A stretch of 64,000 nt of DNA from Streptomyces sp. DH-12 (GCF_002899455.1 NZ_PPFB01000001.1:6456501-6520500), one strand, 5' to 3'; counted from the first letter of the stretch, positions 26,215 to 35,265 are shown. Notes: generated by a model from the sequence alone, not told the origin. Program-made: numbers and translations.

Positions 26215-26612
26215 GGACACCTCCAGGGACGGGGCGGGCGGCGTCGCCCGCCGTGGCCCGCACCGGGCCGGCTCCACGGGCACCGAATCCGCCCGGACCC
26301 GCTCCACCGGACCCCGGGCGCCCCCGAGCCGATGCCTGTTTCCAGCCTTCCACCGCATCTCCCGACCCCGCAACGCCACCCGTCGCAACCGGCGGACGCC
26401 GGTCCGCCGTCCCCGCCGGCAGCCGGTGCCTGCCGGCGAGGCGTGCCCCACGGCAGGGCGCCACACCGGCGGGGGCAGGACGGTGCCTGCCCCAGGGGAG
26501 GGACGCCCGAGGACACGCCCGCCTCAGGGACGCCCCGTGACCGACGGCCCCGGGGGGCGTGCCCCGCTTCAGGGACGCCCCGTGACCGACGGCCCCGGGG
26601 GGCGTGCCCCGC
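26215..26612. other. non-coding gap with 45-bp tandem repeats
   Basis: About 400 bases between the DUF5709 gene and the end of the ABC operon. It has low coding quality on both strands. Near its right end lie two direct repeats of 45 bases (26524-26568 and 26569-26612). The rest is GC-rich with scattered short palindromes. Confidence 0.5.
26524..26612. repeat. two 45-bp direct repeats with terminator-like hairpins
   Basis: Two virtually identical consecutive copies, each beginning TCAGGGACGCCCCGTGACCG. Within each, ACGCCCC pairs with GGGGCGT, so every unit can form one hairpin. The second copy ends exactly at the stop codon of the ABC gene at 26613, which fits a duplicated terminator for that minus-strand operon. 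Confidence 0.7.
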
Positions 26613-28394
26613 TCACCCGTGCCAGGAACGCCACAGGGCCGCATAGGCCCCGTCCGCCGTGACCAGTTCCTCGTGGCTGCCCAGTTCGCTGATGCGGCCG
26701 TCCTCGACGACGGCGATCACGTCCGCGTCGTGGGCCGTGTGCAACCGGTGGGCGATGGCCACGACGGTCCTTCCGTCGAGCACCCGGGCCAGGCTGCGTT
26801 CCAGGTGGCGCGCCGCGCGCGGGTCGAGCAGCGAGGTCGCCTCGTCGAGGACCAGCGTGTGCGGGTCGGCCAGCACCAGCCGGGCCAGCGCGATCTGCTG
26901 CGCCTGCGCCGGGGTGAGCGCGAACCCGCCCGAGCCGACCTCCGTGTCGAGACCGTTCTCCAGCGCCCGCGCCCAGCCGTCCGCGTCGACCGCGCCGAGC
27001 GCCGCCCACAGCTCGGCGTCCTCCGCGTCGGTGCGGGCGAGCCGCAGGTTGTCGCGGAGGGAGCCCACGAAGACGTGGTGTTCCTGGTTGACCAGGGCGA
27101 CGTGGGAGCGGACCCCTTCCGCGGTCATGCGGGACAGCTCCGCGTCGCCGAGGGTGACGCGTCCCTCCCGGGGCGCGTAGATCCCCGCGAGCAGCCGGCC
27201 CAGCGTGGACTTGCCGGCGCCCGAGGGGCCCACCAGGGCCATCCGCGTCCCCGGCGGCACCTCGAGGGACACCTTGCGCAGGATGTCCACGCCCTCCAGG
27301 TAGCCGAAGTGCACGGCGTCCGCCCGCACCCGGCGCCCCTCGGGCGTCACGGCGGGGTCCCCCGCGTCCGGCTCGATGTCCCGCACGCCGACCAGCCGCG
27401 CCAGCGACACCTGCGCGACCTGCAACTCGTCGTACCAGCGCAGGATGAGCCCGACCGGGTCCACCAGCATCTGCGCGATCAACGCGGCCGTCGTGAGCTG
27501 GCCGACGCCGATCCAGCCCTGGAGCACGAACACCCCGCCGGTCATCAGGACCGATCCGAGCACCGTGACGTGGGTGATGTTGACGACGGGGAACAGCACC
27601 GAGCGCAGCCACAGCGTGTAGCGCTCCCAGGCCGTCCACTCCCGCACCCGCTGGTCCGTCAGCGCCACGCGGCGCGGGCCGAGGCGGTGCGCCTCCACCG
27701 TCCGCCCGGCGTCCACGGTCTCGGCGAGGGCGGCGGCCACCGCCGCGTACCCGGCGGCCTCCGAGCGGTAGGCGCCCGGCGCCCGGCGGAAGTACCAGCG
27801 GCACCCCACCACCAGCAGCGGCACCGCGACCAGCACCGCCGGCGCCAGTTCCGGCGCGGTGACGACCAGGCCGCCGAGGAGCAGGGCCGCCCACACCACG
27901 CCGATCGCCAGCTGGGGCACGGCCTCGCGCATGGCGTTGCCGAGCCGGTCGACGTCGGTCGTGATGCGCGACAGCAGGTCACCGGTGCCGGCCCGTTCCA
28001 GCACGCCCGGCGGCAGCCCCACCGACCGCACCAGGAAGTCCTCGCGCAGGTCCGCCAGCATCCGCTCGCCGAGCATCGCCCCACGCAGCCGCACCTGCCG
28101 GACGAACCCCGCGTGGACCACGAGGGCGGCCACGAACAGCGTCGCGGTGAGCTCCAGGTGCAGCTCCCGCTCGCCGGACGAGACCCGTTCCACGAGCCCG
28201 CCCAGCAGGTACGGCCCGACCATCGAGGCGATCACCGCCACCGTGTTCACGGTGACCAGCAGCAGGAAGGCCCGCCGGTGCCGGCGCAGCAGCTCGGCCA
28301 CGTACGCGCGCACGGTCGCGGGCGCCCCCACCGGCAGCGTGCCGGCCGCGGACGGGGCCGCCGGGTCGTACGCCGGTGGCGCCACGCCGATCAT
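26613..28394 (-). CDS. ABC exporter half-transporter, canonical Walker A / degenerate signature subunit
   Basis: A 593-aa type IV ABC exporter: six transmembrane helices (about residues 40-310) followed by an ATPase domain. Walker A VGPSGAGKST (about 386) and Walker B LVLDEATS (about 510) are intact. The ABC signature, normally LSGGQ, reads LTPAQAQ (about 490), so it is degenerate. Its start overlaps the stop of the partner gene by 4 bases (ATGA). The partner has the opposite defects, so the two form an asymmetric heterodimer with one working composite ATP site. Exported substrate unknown; drug or peptide efflux is typical. Confidence 0.88.
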   Translation of the reverse strand: MIGVAPPAYDPAAPSAAGTLPVGAPATVRAYVAELLRRHRRAFLLLVTVNTVAVIASMVGPYLLGGLVERVSSGERELHLELTATLFVAALVVHAGFVRQVRLRGAMLGERMLADLREDFLVRSVGLPPGVLERAGTGDLLSRITTDVDRLGNAMREAVPQLAIGVVWAALLLGGLVVTAPELAPAVLVAVPLLVVGCRWYFRRAPGAYRSEAAGYAAVAAALAETVDAGRTVEAHRLGPRRVALTDQRVREWTAWERYTLWLRSVLFPVVNITHVTVLGSVLMTGGVFVLQGWIGVGQLTTAALIAQMLVDPVGLILRWYDELQVAQVSLARLVGVRDIEPDAGDPAVTPEGRRVRADAVHFGYLEGVDILRKVSLEVPPGTRMALVGPSGAGKSTLGRLLAGIYAPREGRVTLGDAELSRMTAEGVRSHVALVNQEHHVFVGSLRDNLRLARTDAEDAELWAALGAVDADGWARALENGLDTEVGSGGFALTPAQAQQIALARLVLADPHTLVLDEATSLLDPRAARHLERSLARVLDGRTVVAIAHRLHTAHDADVIAVVEDGRISELGSHEELVTADGAYAALWRSWHG

Positions 28395-30211
28395 GCCGTC
28401 TCCTCGATCTCTTCGAGCTCTTCCAGTTCCTCGAGGCCGTGCGGGACCTCGTCCGCGCGCAGCCCGGCCGGCGCCGGCTCCTCCGCCGTCTCGCGGGTCA
28501 CCACGGCCCGGTACCGGGACTCGGTGCGCACCAGCTCGCGGTGGCCGCCGGCCGCGACGACCGTGCCGTCGTGCAGGAACACCACCCGGTCGGCGCGGTC
28601 CAGCAGCAGCGGGGACGAGGTGAACACCACGGTGGTGCGCCCGGCCCGCAGGTCGCGCACGCCCCGCGCGACGCGTGCCTCGGTGTGCGAGTCGACGGCG
28701 GAGGTGGGTTCGTCCAGGACCAGCACCTCCGGGTCCGTGACCAGCGACCGCGCGAGCGCGAGCCGCTGGCGCTGCCCGCCGGACAGCGACCGCCCGCGCT
28801 CGGTGATGCGGGCGTCCATCGGATCCTCGGCGCCCAGCGACCCCTGCACCAGCGCCGCCAGCACGTCCCCGCACTGCGCGGCCTCCAGCGCCGCCCGCGG
28901 GTCGACCGCGCCGGACGCGGGCACGTCGAGCAGCTCCCGCAGCGTGCCGGAGAGCAGCACCGGGTCCTTGTCCTGGACCAGCACGGCCGTGCGGGCGCTG
29001 TCCAGCGGCAGTTCGTCGAGGGGCACCCCGCCGAGCAGGACCGAGGCGCCCTCGTGCGCGGCGTGCCCGCCGCACCGTTCGGCCAGCCGCCCCGCCGCGT
29101 CCGGGTCGCCGCACACCACGGCGGTGAGCAGCCCGGACGGGGCGAGCAGCCCCGTCTCCGGATCGTGGAGGTCGCCCGCGGGGGTCTCGGCGGCGCGCGT
29201 TCCGGAGGTGTCCGTGGCCCGCTCCAGCGACAGCACCCGCGCGGCCCGGCGGGCCGAGGGGCGCGAGAAGGAGTAGGCCATCGCGATCTCCTCGAAATGC
29301 CGCAGAGGGTAGGTGAGGAGCATCACCGAGCTGTAGACGGTGACCAGCTCGCCGACGGCGATCCGGCCCTCGCGGGCCAGGTGGACGCCGTACCAGACCA
29401 CCGTGATCAGCAGCAGACCCGGCAGCAGCACCTGCACGGCGGCGATCAGCGACCACATCCGCGCGCTGCGCACGGCGGCGTGGCGGACCTCCTGCGACGC
29501 GTGCCGGTAGCGGTCGAGGAACAGGTCCTCGCCGCCGATGCCGCGCAGCACCCGCAGCCCGGCGACGGTGTCGGAGGCCAGCTCGGTGGCCCGTCCGGCC
29601 TTCTCGCGCTGGACGTCCGCCCGCCGGGTGGCCTTGGGCAGCAGCGGCAGCACCGCGAGCGCCAGTACGGGCAGTCCGGCGGCGACGACGACACCGAGGG
29701 CGGGCTGGTGGAGGAGGAGACCGACGGTGACCGCGACCACGGTGACCGCGGCGGCGGTGAACCGCGACAGGGCCTCCACGAACCAGCCGATCTTCTCCAC
29801 GTCGCCGGTGGAGACGGCGACGACCTCGCCCGCGGCCACCCGCCGGGTCAGCACCGAGCCCAGCACGGCTGCCTTGCGGCCCAGCAACTGCTGCACGCGC
29901 GCGGCGGCGGTGATCCAGTTGGTGACGGCGGAGCGGTGCAGGAAGGTGTCGCCGACCGCGTTGCCCGCACAGGCCAGTGCCATCAGCCCGCCGGCCAGCG
30001 CGAGCCGTCCGCCGGAGCGGTCGACCGCGGCCTGGACGGCGACGCCGACGCAGAACGGCAGCGAGGCCACGGACGCGAAGTGCAGCAGGCCCCAGGCCAG
30101 CGACTTCAGCTGCCCGGTCAGCTGGTTGCGGAAGAGCCACCACAGGAATCGAGGACCCGAGCGGGCGTCGGGCACGCCCGGATCGGGGTACGGAAGGTCG
30201 TGAATCTGCAT
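28391..30211 (-). CDS. ABC exporter half-transporter, degenerate Walker A / canonical signature subunit
   Basis: A 606-aa ABC exporter subunit: transmembrane domain about residues 25-310, then the ATPase domain. The Walker A position reads VVCGDPDAAGR (about 362), lacking the GKS/T needed for ATP binding. Signature LSGGQRQRLALARSL (about 473) and Walker B LVLDEPTSAVD (about 495) are intact. A Glu-rich tail (LEELEELEEIEE) ends the protein. First gene of a two-gene operon. Upstream, 30256-30291 holds an inverted repeat that could be an operator. It is separated by the MarR gene from a second ABC exporter on the other strand. Confidence 0.88.
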   Translation of the reverse strand: MQIHDLPYPDPGVPDARSGPRFLWWLFRNQLTGQLKSLAWGLLHFASVASLPFCVGVAVQAAVDRSGGRLALAGGLMALACAGNAVGDTFLHRSAVTNWITAAARVQQLLGRKAAVLGSVLTRRVAAGEVVAVSTGDVEKIGWFVEALSRFTAAAVTVVAVTVGLLLHQPALGVVVAAGLPVLALAVLPLLPKATRRADVQREKAGRATELASDTVAGLRVLRGIGGEDLFLDRYRHASQEVRHAAVRSARMWSLIAAVQVLLPGLLLITVVWYGVHLAREGRIAVGELVTVYSSVMLLTYPLRHFEEIAMAYSFSRPSARRAARVLSLERATDTSGTRAAETPAGDLHDPETGLLAPSGLLTAVVCGDPDAAGRLAERCGGHAAHEGASVLLGGVPLDELPLDSARTAVLVQDKDPVLLSGTLRELLDVPASGAVDPRAALEAAQCGDVLAALVQGSLGAEDPMDARITERGRSLSGGQRQRLALARSLVTDPEVLVLDEPTSAVDSHTEARVARGVRDLRAGRTTVVFTSSPLLLDRADRVVFLHDGTVVAAGGHRELVRTESRYRAVVTRETAEEPAPAGLRADEVPHGLEELEELEEIEETA

Positions 30212-30255
30212 GGCGTCCCAGGGGCTCGGAGCAGCAGCCGCGGTCGTCCTCGGAC

Positions 30256-30291
30256 GGCGGCAGCAAACCGTGACAGGTTGTCTTTGCCGCC
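30256..30291. promoter_or_regulatory. inverted repeat upstream of the heterodimeric ABC operon
   Basis: GGCGGCA (30256-30262) and TGCCGCC (30285-30291) are perfect complements, with AAACC/GGTT inner symmetry. It lies 45-80 bases upstream of the ATG at 30211 and downstream of the MarR stop. It could be an operator or the MarR terminator; both are plausible. Confidence 0.35.
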
Positions 30292-30370
30292 CAGCCGCGG
30301 GCAACCGGTTTTTCCCGGCCACCGCCCCGCGCGCGGAGCTCCTGCTCAGCCCGGGGGCCCGGGCGGGACG

Positions 30371-30859
30371 TCAGTCCTCGGGCCCGCCCGGCCGCCCGGT
30401 CGGCCCCTCCTCGCAGGGCGGGACCGAAGGTCCGTCGACCAGCGTGTTCAGCAGCTCCCCGAGCTGCTCCCGCTCCCGTTCCCCCAGCGGGGCGAGGATC
30501 TCCGCCGCGGCCGCCCGCCGCGCCGCGCGCAGTTCGCGGAGCGCCTCGCGCCCCTCGTCGGTCAGCTCGATGCGGATCACTCGTCGGTTGGCCGGATCCG
30601 GGACCCTGCGCACCTTGCCGTGCGTCTCCAGCCCGTCGACCAGCGTGGTCACCGCGCGGGGCACCACCTCCAGCCGCTCCGCGAGGTCGGCCATGCGGGG
30701 CGGCGAGCTGTAGTGCGCGAGGGTGCGCAGCAGCCGGGACTGGGCAGGAGTGATGCCGAGCTCGCGCCGCTCCAGGTGGCGCTTCTGGATGCGGTGCACC
30801 CGGCGGGTGAGCCGGAGCAGCTGCTCGGCCAGCAGGCCGTCGGGGTCGGGGGCGGTCAT
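30371..30859 (-). CDS. MarR-family transcriptional regulator
   Basis: A 162-aa winged-helix MarR regulator. The recognition region MADLAERLEVVPRAVTTLVDGLE and the wing VRRVPDPANRRVIRIELTDEG are clear. No RBS is visible; a -10-like TAATGT lies about 7 bases before the ATG at 30859, so the message may be leaderless. It is divergent from the ABC exporter at 30970, and a perfect palindrome lies between them (30881-30911). It most probably represses itself and that exporter, and perhaps the heterodimeric exporter on its other side. Confidence 0.88.
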   Translation of the reverse strand: MTAPDPDGLLAEQLLRLTRRVHRIQKRHLERRELGITPAQSRLLRTLAHYSSPPRMADLAERLEVVPRAVTTLVDGLETHGKVRRVPDPANRRVIRIELTDEGREALRELRAARRAAAAEILAPLGEREREQLGELLNTLVDGPSVPPCEEGPTGRPGGPED

Positions 30860-30880
30860 GCGGGAACATTATCAGGATGC

Positions 30881-30911
30881 CATTCATTGTGAGTGCAGGT
30901 AACAATGAATG
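30881..30911. promoter_or_regulatory. MarR operator candidate
   Basis: CATTCATTG (30881-30889) and CAATGAATG (30903-30911) form a perfect 9-bp inverted repeat with a 13-base spacer, in the 110-base region between the divergent marR and ABC genes. It is A+T-rich compared with its surroundings, as expected for an operator overlapping two promoters. Confidence 0.7.
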
Positions 30912-30969
30912 CTGTTCGCTGAACCGGTCCGGACGCCCGGCCGACCCCCCGCGCACCCCGAAGGAGACC

Positions 30970-32772
30970 ATGCACCCCGACCACGCACCCGCATGGACGC
31001 CGCCCGCCGGAGCCGAGCAGGAGCCCCGGCAGGTGCGGCGCATCCTGCGCCTCTTCCGTCCTTACCGGGGCCGCCTCGCGATCGTCGGACTGCTCGTCGG
31101 GGCGTCGTCGCTCGTCTCGGTCGCCTCGCCGTTCCTGCTGAAGGCGATCCTCGACGTCGCCCTGCCCGAGGGCCGCACCGGCCTGCTCAGCCTGCTGGCG
31201 CTGGGCATGATCCTCAGCGCCGTGCTGACCAGCGTCTTCGGCGTGCTGCAGACCCTGATCTCCACGACCGTGGGCCAGCGTGTCATGCACGACCTGCGCA
31301 CCGCCGTCTACGGGCGCCTGCAGCGCATGTCGCTCGCCTTCTTCACCCGCACCCGCACCGGCGAGGTGCAGTCCCGCATCGCCAACGACATCGGCGGCAT
31401 GCAGGCCACCGTGACCTCCACGGCGACCTCCCTGGTCTCCAACCTCACCAGCGTGGTCGCGACGATCGTGGCGATGCTCGCGCTCGACTGGCGGCTGACG
31501 GCCGTGTCGCTGGCGCTGCTGCCGGTCTTCGTCTGGATCAGCCGCCGCGTCGGCAACGAACGCAAGAAGATCACCACACGGCGCCAGAAGCAGATGGCCG
31601 CGATGGCGGCCACGGTCACCGAGTCGCTGTCGGTCAGCGGCATCCTGCTCGGCCGCACCATGGGCCGCTCCGACTCGCTGACCGCCGCCTTCGCCGACGA
31701 GTCCGAGCGGCTGGTCGACCTGGAGGTGCGGTCGAACATGGCCGGCCGCTGGCGGATGGCGGTCATCACGATCGTCATGGCCGCGATGCCGGCGGTCATC
31801 TACTGGACGGCCGGCCTCGCCCTGCACTCGGGCGGACCCGGCGTGTCCATCGGGACCATCGTCGCGTTCGTCTCGCTCCAGCAGGGCCTGTTCCGCCCGG
31901 CGGTGAGCCTGCTCTCCACCGGCGTGCAGATCCAGACCTCGCTCGCCCTCTTCCAGCGCATCTTCGAGTACCTCGACCTGCCCGTCGACATCACCGAGCG
32001 CGAGGACCCGGTGCGCCTGGAGCGGGTCAAGGGCGAGGTCCGCTTCGAGAACGTCTCCTTCGGCTACGACGGCAAGGGCGGCCCGGTCCTCGACGGCATC
32101 GACCTCACCGTCCCGCCGGGCGGCAGCCTCGCCGTCGTCGGCCCGACCGGCGCCGGCAAGTCCACGCTCGGCCACCTGGTGCCCCGGCTGTACGACGTCA
32201 CGGGCGGGCGGGTCACCCTCGACGGGGTGGACGTGCGCGACCTCGACTTCGACACCCTGGCCCGTGCGGTGGGCGTCGTCTCCCAGGAGACGTACCTCTT
32301 CCACGCGTCGGTCGCGGACAACCTGCGCTTCGCCAAGCCCGACGCCACCGACGTGGAACTGCACGCGGCGGCGAAGGCCGCGCAGATCCACGACCACATC
32401 GCGGCTCTGCCGGACGGCTACGACACCGTCGTCGGTGAGCGCGGCCACCGTTTCTCCGGCGGGGAGAAGCAGCGCCTCGCGATCGCCCGGACCATCCTGC
32501 GCGACCCTCCGGTGCTCGTCCTCGACGAGGCCACGAGCGCGCTGGACACCCGTACCGAGGCGGCGGTGCAGGCGGCCATCGACGCGCTGTCGGCCGACCG
32601 CACCACCATCACCATCGCCCACCGGCTCTCCACGGTCCGCGGCGCCGACCAGATCGTGGTCCTCGACTCCGGGCGCGTGGTCGAACGCGGAACCCACGAG
32701 GAACTGCTGGAGCGCGGCGGACGGTACGCGGCCCTCGTACGACGGGACGCCCGACTGGAGCCGACAAGCTGA
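30970..32772 (+). CDS. ABC transporter ATP-binding/permease (homodimer-type exporter)
   Basis: A 600-aa full half-transporter with six transmembrane helices (about 40-320) and a complete ATPase domain: Walker A GPTGAGKST (about 391), Q-loop VVSQETYLF, signature FSGGEKQRLAIARTI (about 495), Walker B LVLDEATSALD (about 514) and the H-loop IAHRLSTV. It most likely works as a homodimer in efflux. Start ATG at 30970 with AAGGAGA upstream. It is divergent from marR and separated by the palindromic operator, so it is probably induced by a compound that releases the MarR protein. Confidence 0.9.
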   Translation: MHPDHAPAWTPPAGAEQEPRQVRRILRLFRPYRGRLAIVGLLVGASSLVSVASPFLLKAILDVALPEGRTGLLSLLALGMILSAVLTSVFGVLQTLISTTVGQRVMHDLRTAVYGRLQRMSLAFFTRTRTGEVQSRIANDIGGMQATVTSTATSLVSNLTSVVATIVAMLALDWRLTAVSLALLPVFVWISRRVGNERKKITTRRQKQMAAMAATVTESLSVSGILLGRTMGRSDSLTAAFADESERLVDLEVRSNMAGRWRMAVITIVMAAMPAVIYWTAGLALHSGGPGVSIGTIVAFVSLQQGLFRPAVSLLSTGVQIQTSLALFQRIFEYLDLPVDITEREDPVRLERVKGEVRFENVSFGYDGKGGPVLDGIDLTVPPGGSLAVVGPTGAGKSTLGHLVPRLYDVTGGRVTLDGVDVRDLDFDTLARAVGVVSQETYLFHASVADNLRFAKPDATDVELHAAAKAAQIHDHIAALPDGYDTVVGERGHRFSGGEKQRLAIARTILRDPPVLVLDEATSALDTRTEAAVQAAIDALSADRTTITIAHRLSTVRGADQIVVLDSGRVVERGTHEELLERGGRYAALVRRDARLEPTS

Positions 32773-32815
32773 AAATATGCCGGATTTGTGACGATATGAG
32801 GGTTACCGTTCCCGC

Positions 32816-33673
32816 ATGCAGACGAACACTCCGTCACGGAACCCGATCCGACTGACGCGCCGCGGCCGTTTCGCCCTGGCGACGCTCGGGGCCGTCGTGG
32901 CCGGCACCGCCGTGGCGGTGCCGCTGCTGCTCATGGGCGACGAGGAGGAGCCCCGCCCCGACGCCCTGGTGGTCCCCGCGGGATGGCGGGCCGGCCAGGT
33001 CTACGCCGCCATCGACAAGATTCTCGAGCTCCCCGCCGGGACGACCGAGAAGTCCCTCGCCAAGGCGGACCTGAAGCTGCCGGACGAGGCGGAGGGCAAC
33101 CCCGAGGGCTATCTCTTCCCGGACACGTATCCGCTTCCGGAGAACGCCACCCCGCAGAAGCTGCTGGCCCGGATGGTCGACAAGGCCAACAAGACGTTCA
33201 ACGGCGCCCCCGTAGCCGCCGGGGCGCAGCGCAACGCGATGAACGTCTACCAGACGGTCACCGTCGCCAGCATCGTCCAGGCAGAGGCTGCCACGAAGGC
33301 CGACATGGGCAAAGTGGCCCGGGTCGTCTTCAACCGGCTGGAGCGCGGCATGCCGCTGCAGATGAACTCCACCGTCGACTACGCCCTCAACCGGACCAAG
33401 GCGCGCGCCACCCCCGCCGACACCGGCATCGACAGTCCCTACAACTCCTACCAGCGCATGGGGCTGCCGCCGACCCCCATCGACAACCCCGGGGAGGACG
33501 CCGTGCGCGCCGCGATCAACCCCACCCCGGGCGACTGGCTGTACTTCGTCACGGTCCGGCCGGGGGACACCCGCTTCACCGCGGACCTCGCGGAGCACCA
33601 GCGCAACGTGGCCGAGGCGGAGGCCGAACGGAAGAGGGCCGCCGAGACGTCCGCCCAGCCCTCCCCCGGGTGA
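32816..33673 (+). CDS. mltG: endolytic transglycosylase MltG (YceG) family protein
   Basis: A 285-aa YceG-like protein. A membrane anchor (about residues 17-40) is followed by a shortened LysM-like part and the catalytic domain. The active-site block reads ASIVQAEAATKADMGKVARVVFNRL with the catalytic Glu at about residue 157, then LQMNSTVDYALNRT, DSPYNSYQRMGLPPTPIDNPG and VRPGDTRFTADLAEHQRNV. MltG cleaves nascent peptidoglycan strands outside the membrane. It is shorter than typical (about 340-600 aa) actinomycete MltG, so it is probably a second copy beside the one in the aroE/ruvX region. Confidence 0.85.
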   Translation: MQTNTPSRNPIRLTRRGRFALATLGAVVAGTAVAVPLLLMGDEEEPRPDALVVPAGWRAGQVYAAIDKILELPAGTTEKSLAKADLKLPDEAEGNPEGYLFPDTYPLPENATPQKLLARMVDKANKTFNGAPVAAGAQRNAMNVYQTVTVASIVQAEAATKADMGKVARVVFNRLERGMPLQMNSTVDYALNRTKARATPADTGIDSPYNSYQRMGLPPTPIDNPGEDAVRAAINPTPGDWLYFVTVRPGDTRFTADLAEHQRNVAEAEAERKRAAETSAQPSPG

Positions 33674-33680
33674 CCGCCGT

Positions 33681-34760
33681 TCAGGCCGCGGCGGCCGGTT
33701 CCCCGGCCAGCAGCCGCCTGATGTCCCGGACCGCCGCGCGCCCCGCGCGGTTGGCGCCGACGGTGCTGGCGGAGGGTCCGTAGCCGACCAGGTGGATCCG
33801 CGGGTCGGCGACCGTCCGGGTGCCCTCCACGCGGATCCCGCCGCCCGGCTCCCGCAGCCGCAGCGGCGCGAGGTGGTCCAGGGCGGGCCGGAACCCGGTC
33901 GCCCACAGGATCACGTCCGCCGCCGCCCGGCGTCCCCCCGCCCACACCACGCCGTCGGGCTCGATCCGGTCGAACACGGGCTGCCGGTCGAGGACCCCGT
34001 CCGCGAGTCCTCGCCGGATCGCGTCGTTCAGCGGCAGTCCCGTCACGGAGACCACGCTGCGCGGCGGCAGCCCCTGCCGGACGCGCTCCTCGACGAGGGC
34101 CACGGCCTCACGGCCCGCGTCCTCGTCGAAGGGTTCCTCCCGCCAGACGGGCGGCCGCCGCGTCACCCAGGTGGTGGCCGCCGCGTACGGCGCGATCTCC
34201 AGCAGGTGCTGGGTGCCGGACGCGCCGCCGCCCACCACGACCACCCGCAGCCCGGCGAACGCCTCCGGACCCGGATACCGCGCGGTGTGCAACTGCCGTC
34301 CGCGGAAGGTTTCCTGGCCGGGGTAGCGGGGCCAGAACGGCCGGTCCCAGGTGCCGGTCGCGTTGATCAGCGCCCGGGTCGCCCAGGCGCCCCGCGAGGT
34401 CTCCACCAGCAACCGTCCGCCGGACCCCTCCCGCACCGCGCGCACGTCCACCGGACGGCGCACCCGCAGGCCGAACGTCCGCTCGTAGCGGTCGAAGTAC
34501 TCGCTGATCACTTCGGAGGAGGGCCGCCGCGGATCGGCGTCCGTCAGCTCCATCCCGGGCAGCGCGTGCATCCCGTGCACCTTGCCGTACGTCAGCGACG
34601 GCCAGCGGAACTGCCAGGCGCCGCCGGGGCCGGGGGAGTGGTCCAGCACCACGACGTCGCGGTCCGGTTCGAAGCCGGTCCGCCGCAGGTGATAGGCGCT
34701 CGACAGGCCGGCCTGCCCGGCGCCGATGACGACCACCTCGACCTCGCGCACACCGTTCAC
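33681..34760 (-). CDS. flavin-containing monooxygenase-like NAD(P)/FAD protein
   Basis: A 359-aa protein of the CzcO/FMO type. Two dinucleotide folds are seen: IGAGQAGLSSAYHL (residues 12-25) and VVVGGGASGTQHLLE (about 175). The LINATGTWDRPFWP motif marks the hinge between them. It probably oxygenates a small molecule using FAD and NADPH. The start is a GTG at 34760 with a weak RBS. It is convergent with mltG (7-base gap) and divergent from yjbQ. Confidence 0.8.
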   Translation of the reverse strand: MNGVREVEVVVIGAGQAGLSSAYHLRRTGFEPDRDVVVLDHSPGPGGAWQFRWPSLTYGKVHGMHALPGMELTDADPRRPSSEVISEYFDRYERTFGLRVRRPVDVRAVREGSGGRLLVETSRGAWATRALINATGTWDRPFWPRYPGQETFRGRQLHTARYPGPEAFAGLRVVVVGGGASGTQHLLEIAPYAAATTWVTRRPPVWREEPFDEDAGREAVALVEERVRQGLPPRSVVSVTGLPLNDAIRRGLADGVLDRQPVFDRIEPDGVVWAGGRRAAADVILWATGFRPALDHLAPLRLREPGGGIRVEGTRTVADPRIHLVGYGPSASTVGANRAGRAAVRDIRRLLAGEPAAAA

Positions 34761-34842
34761 GCTTCTGCCAACACCCCGGTCGCGGCGGATCTTCCCGGAC
34801 GCGCTCCGCCGGGAACCGCGCCGAGTGCGTCAGGATGGACGC

Positions 34843-35265
34843 ATGTCCGACGCCTTCACCACCCGAGTCCTGAACCTCACCACCGGCTCCGCCGAGCGGG
34901 TCGTCGACATCACCGGCGACTGCGAGGCCTTCCTGCGGGAGACCGCGGCCGGCCGGGACGGCCTGCTCAACGTGTTCGTCCCGCACGCCACCGCCGGCAT
35001 CGCCGTCATCGAGACCGGCGCGGGCAGCGACGACGACCTGCTCTCCGCGCTGCACACCCTGCTGCCCGCCGACGACCGCTGGCAGCACCGGCACGGCAGC
35101 CCCGGCCACGGCCGCGACCACGTCCTGCCCGCCTTCGTCCCGCCCCACGCGACGCTCCCGGTGATCAACGGCCGCCTGGAACTGGGCACCTGGCAGTCCG
35201 TGTGCCTGGTCGACACCAACCGGGACAACCCCGACCGCAAGGTCCGCCTCAGCTTCCTCGGCTGA
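34843..35265 (+). CDS. yjbQ: YjbQ family protein (UPF0047)
   Basis: A 140-aa YjbQ family protein (thiamine phosphate synthase-like or nucleic-acid-associated; true role unsettled). The conserved metal-binding histidines occur in FVPHATAGIAVIETG, NGRLELGTWQSV and the H-rich HGSPGHGRDHVLPAF segments. The last 42 bases of the gene (35224-35265) are repeated exactly at 43519-43560, 8.3 kb away. The gene itself is intact and full-length, so the insertion has preserved its reading frame by regenerating the 3' end. Confidence 0.88.
   Translation: MSDAFTTRVLNLTTGSAERVVDITGDCEAFLRETAAGRDGLLNVFVPHATAGIAVIETGAGSDDDLLSALHTLLPADDRWQHRHGSPGHGRDHVLPAFVPPHATLPVINGRLELGTWQSVCLVDTNRDNPDRKVRLSFLG
35224..35265 (+). 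repeat. left copy of the 42-bp direct repeat (candidate attL)
   Basis: The final 42 bases of yjbQ, encoding DNPDRKVRLSFLG and the stop codon, are identical to 43519-43560. Direct repeats of a gene's 3' end at both edges of an accessory region are the hallmark of site-specific integration. The island between them spans 35266-43518. Confidence 0.8.

Noticed and set aside
26613..31043. Single 1476-codon minus-strand frame over both ABC genes and MarR
   Set aside because: Only its C-terminal 593 residues make sense; the rest is a shifted frame of the other ABC gene. The true start is 28394.
32773..32815. Separate regulatory element before mltG
   Set aside because: A T-rich patch with a possible -10 is visible, but the gap is only 43 bases and there is no clear -35 or palindrome.
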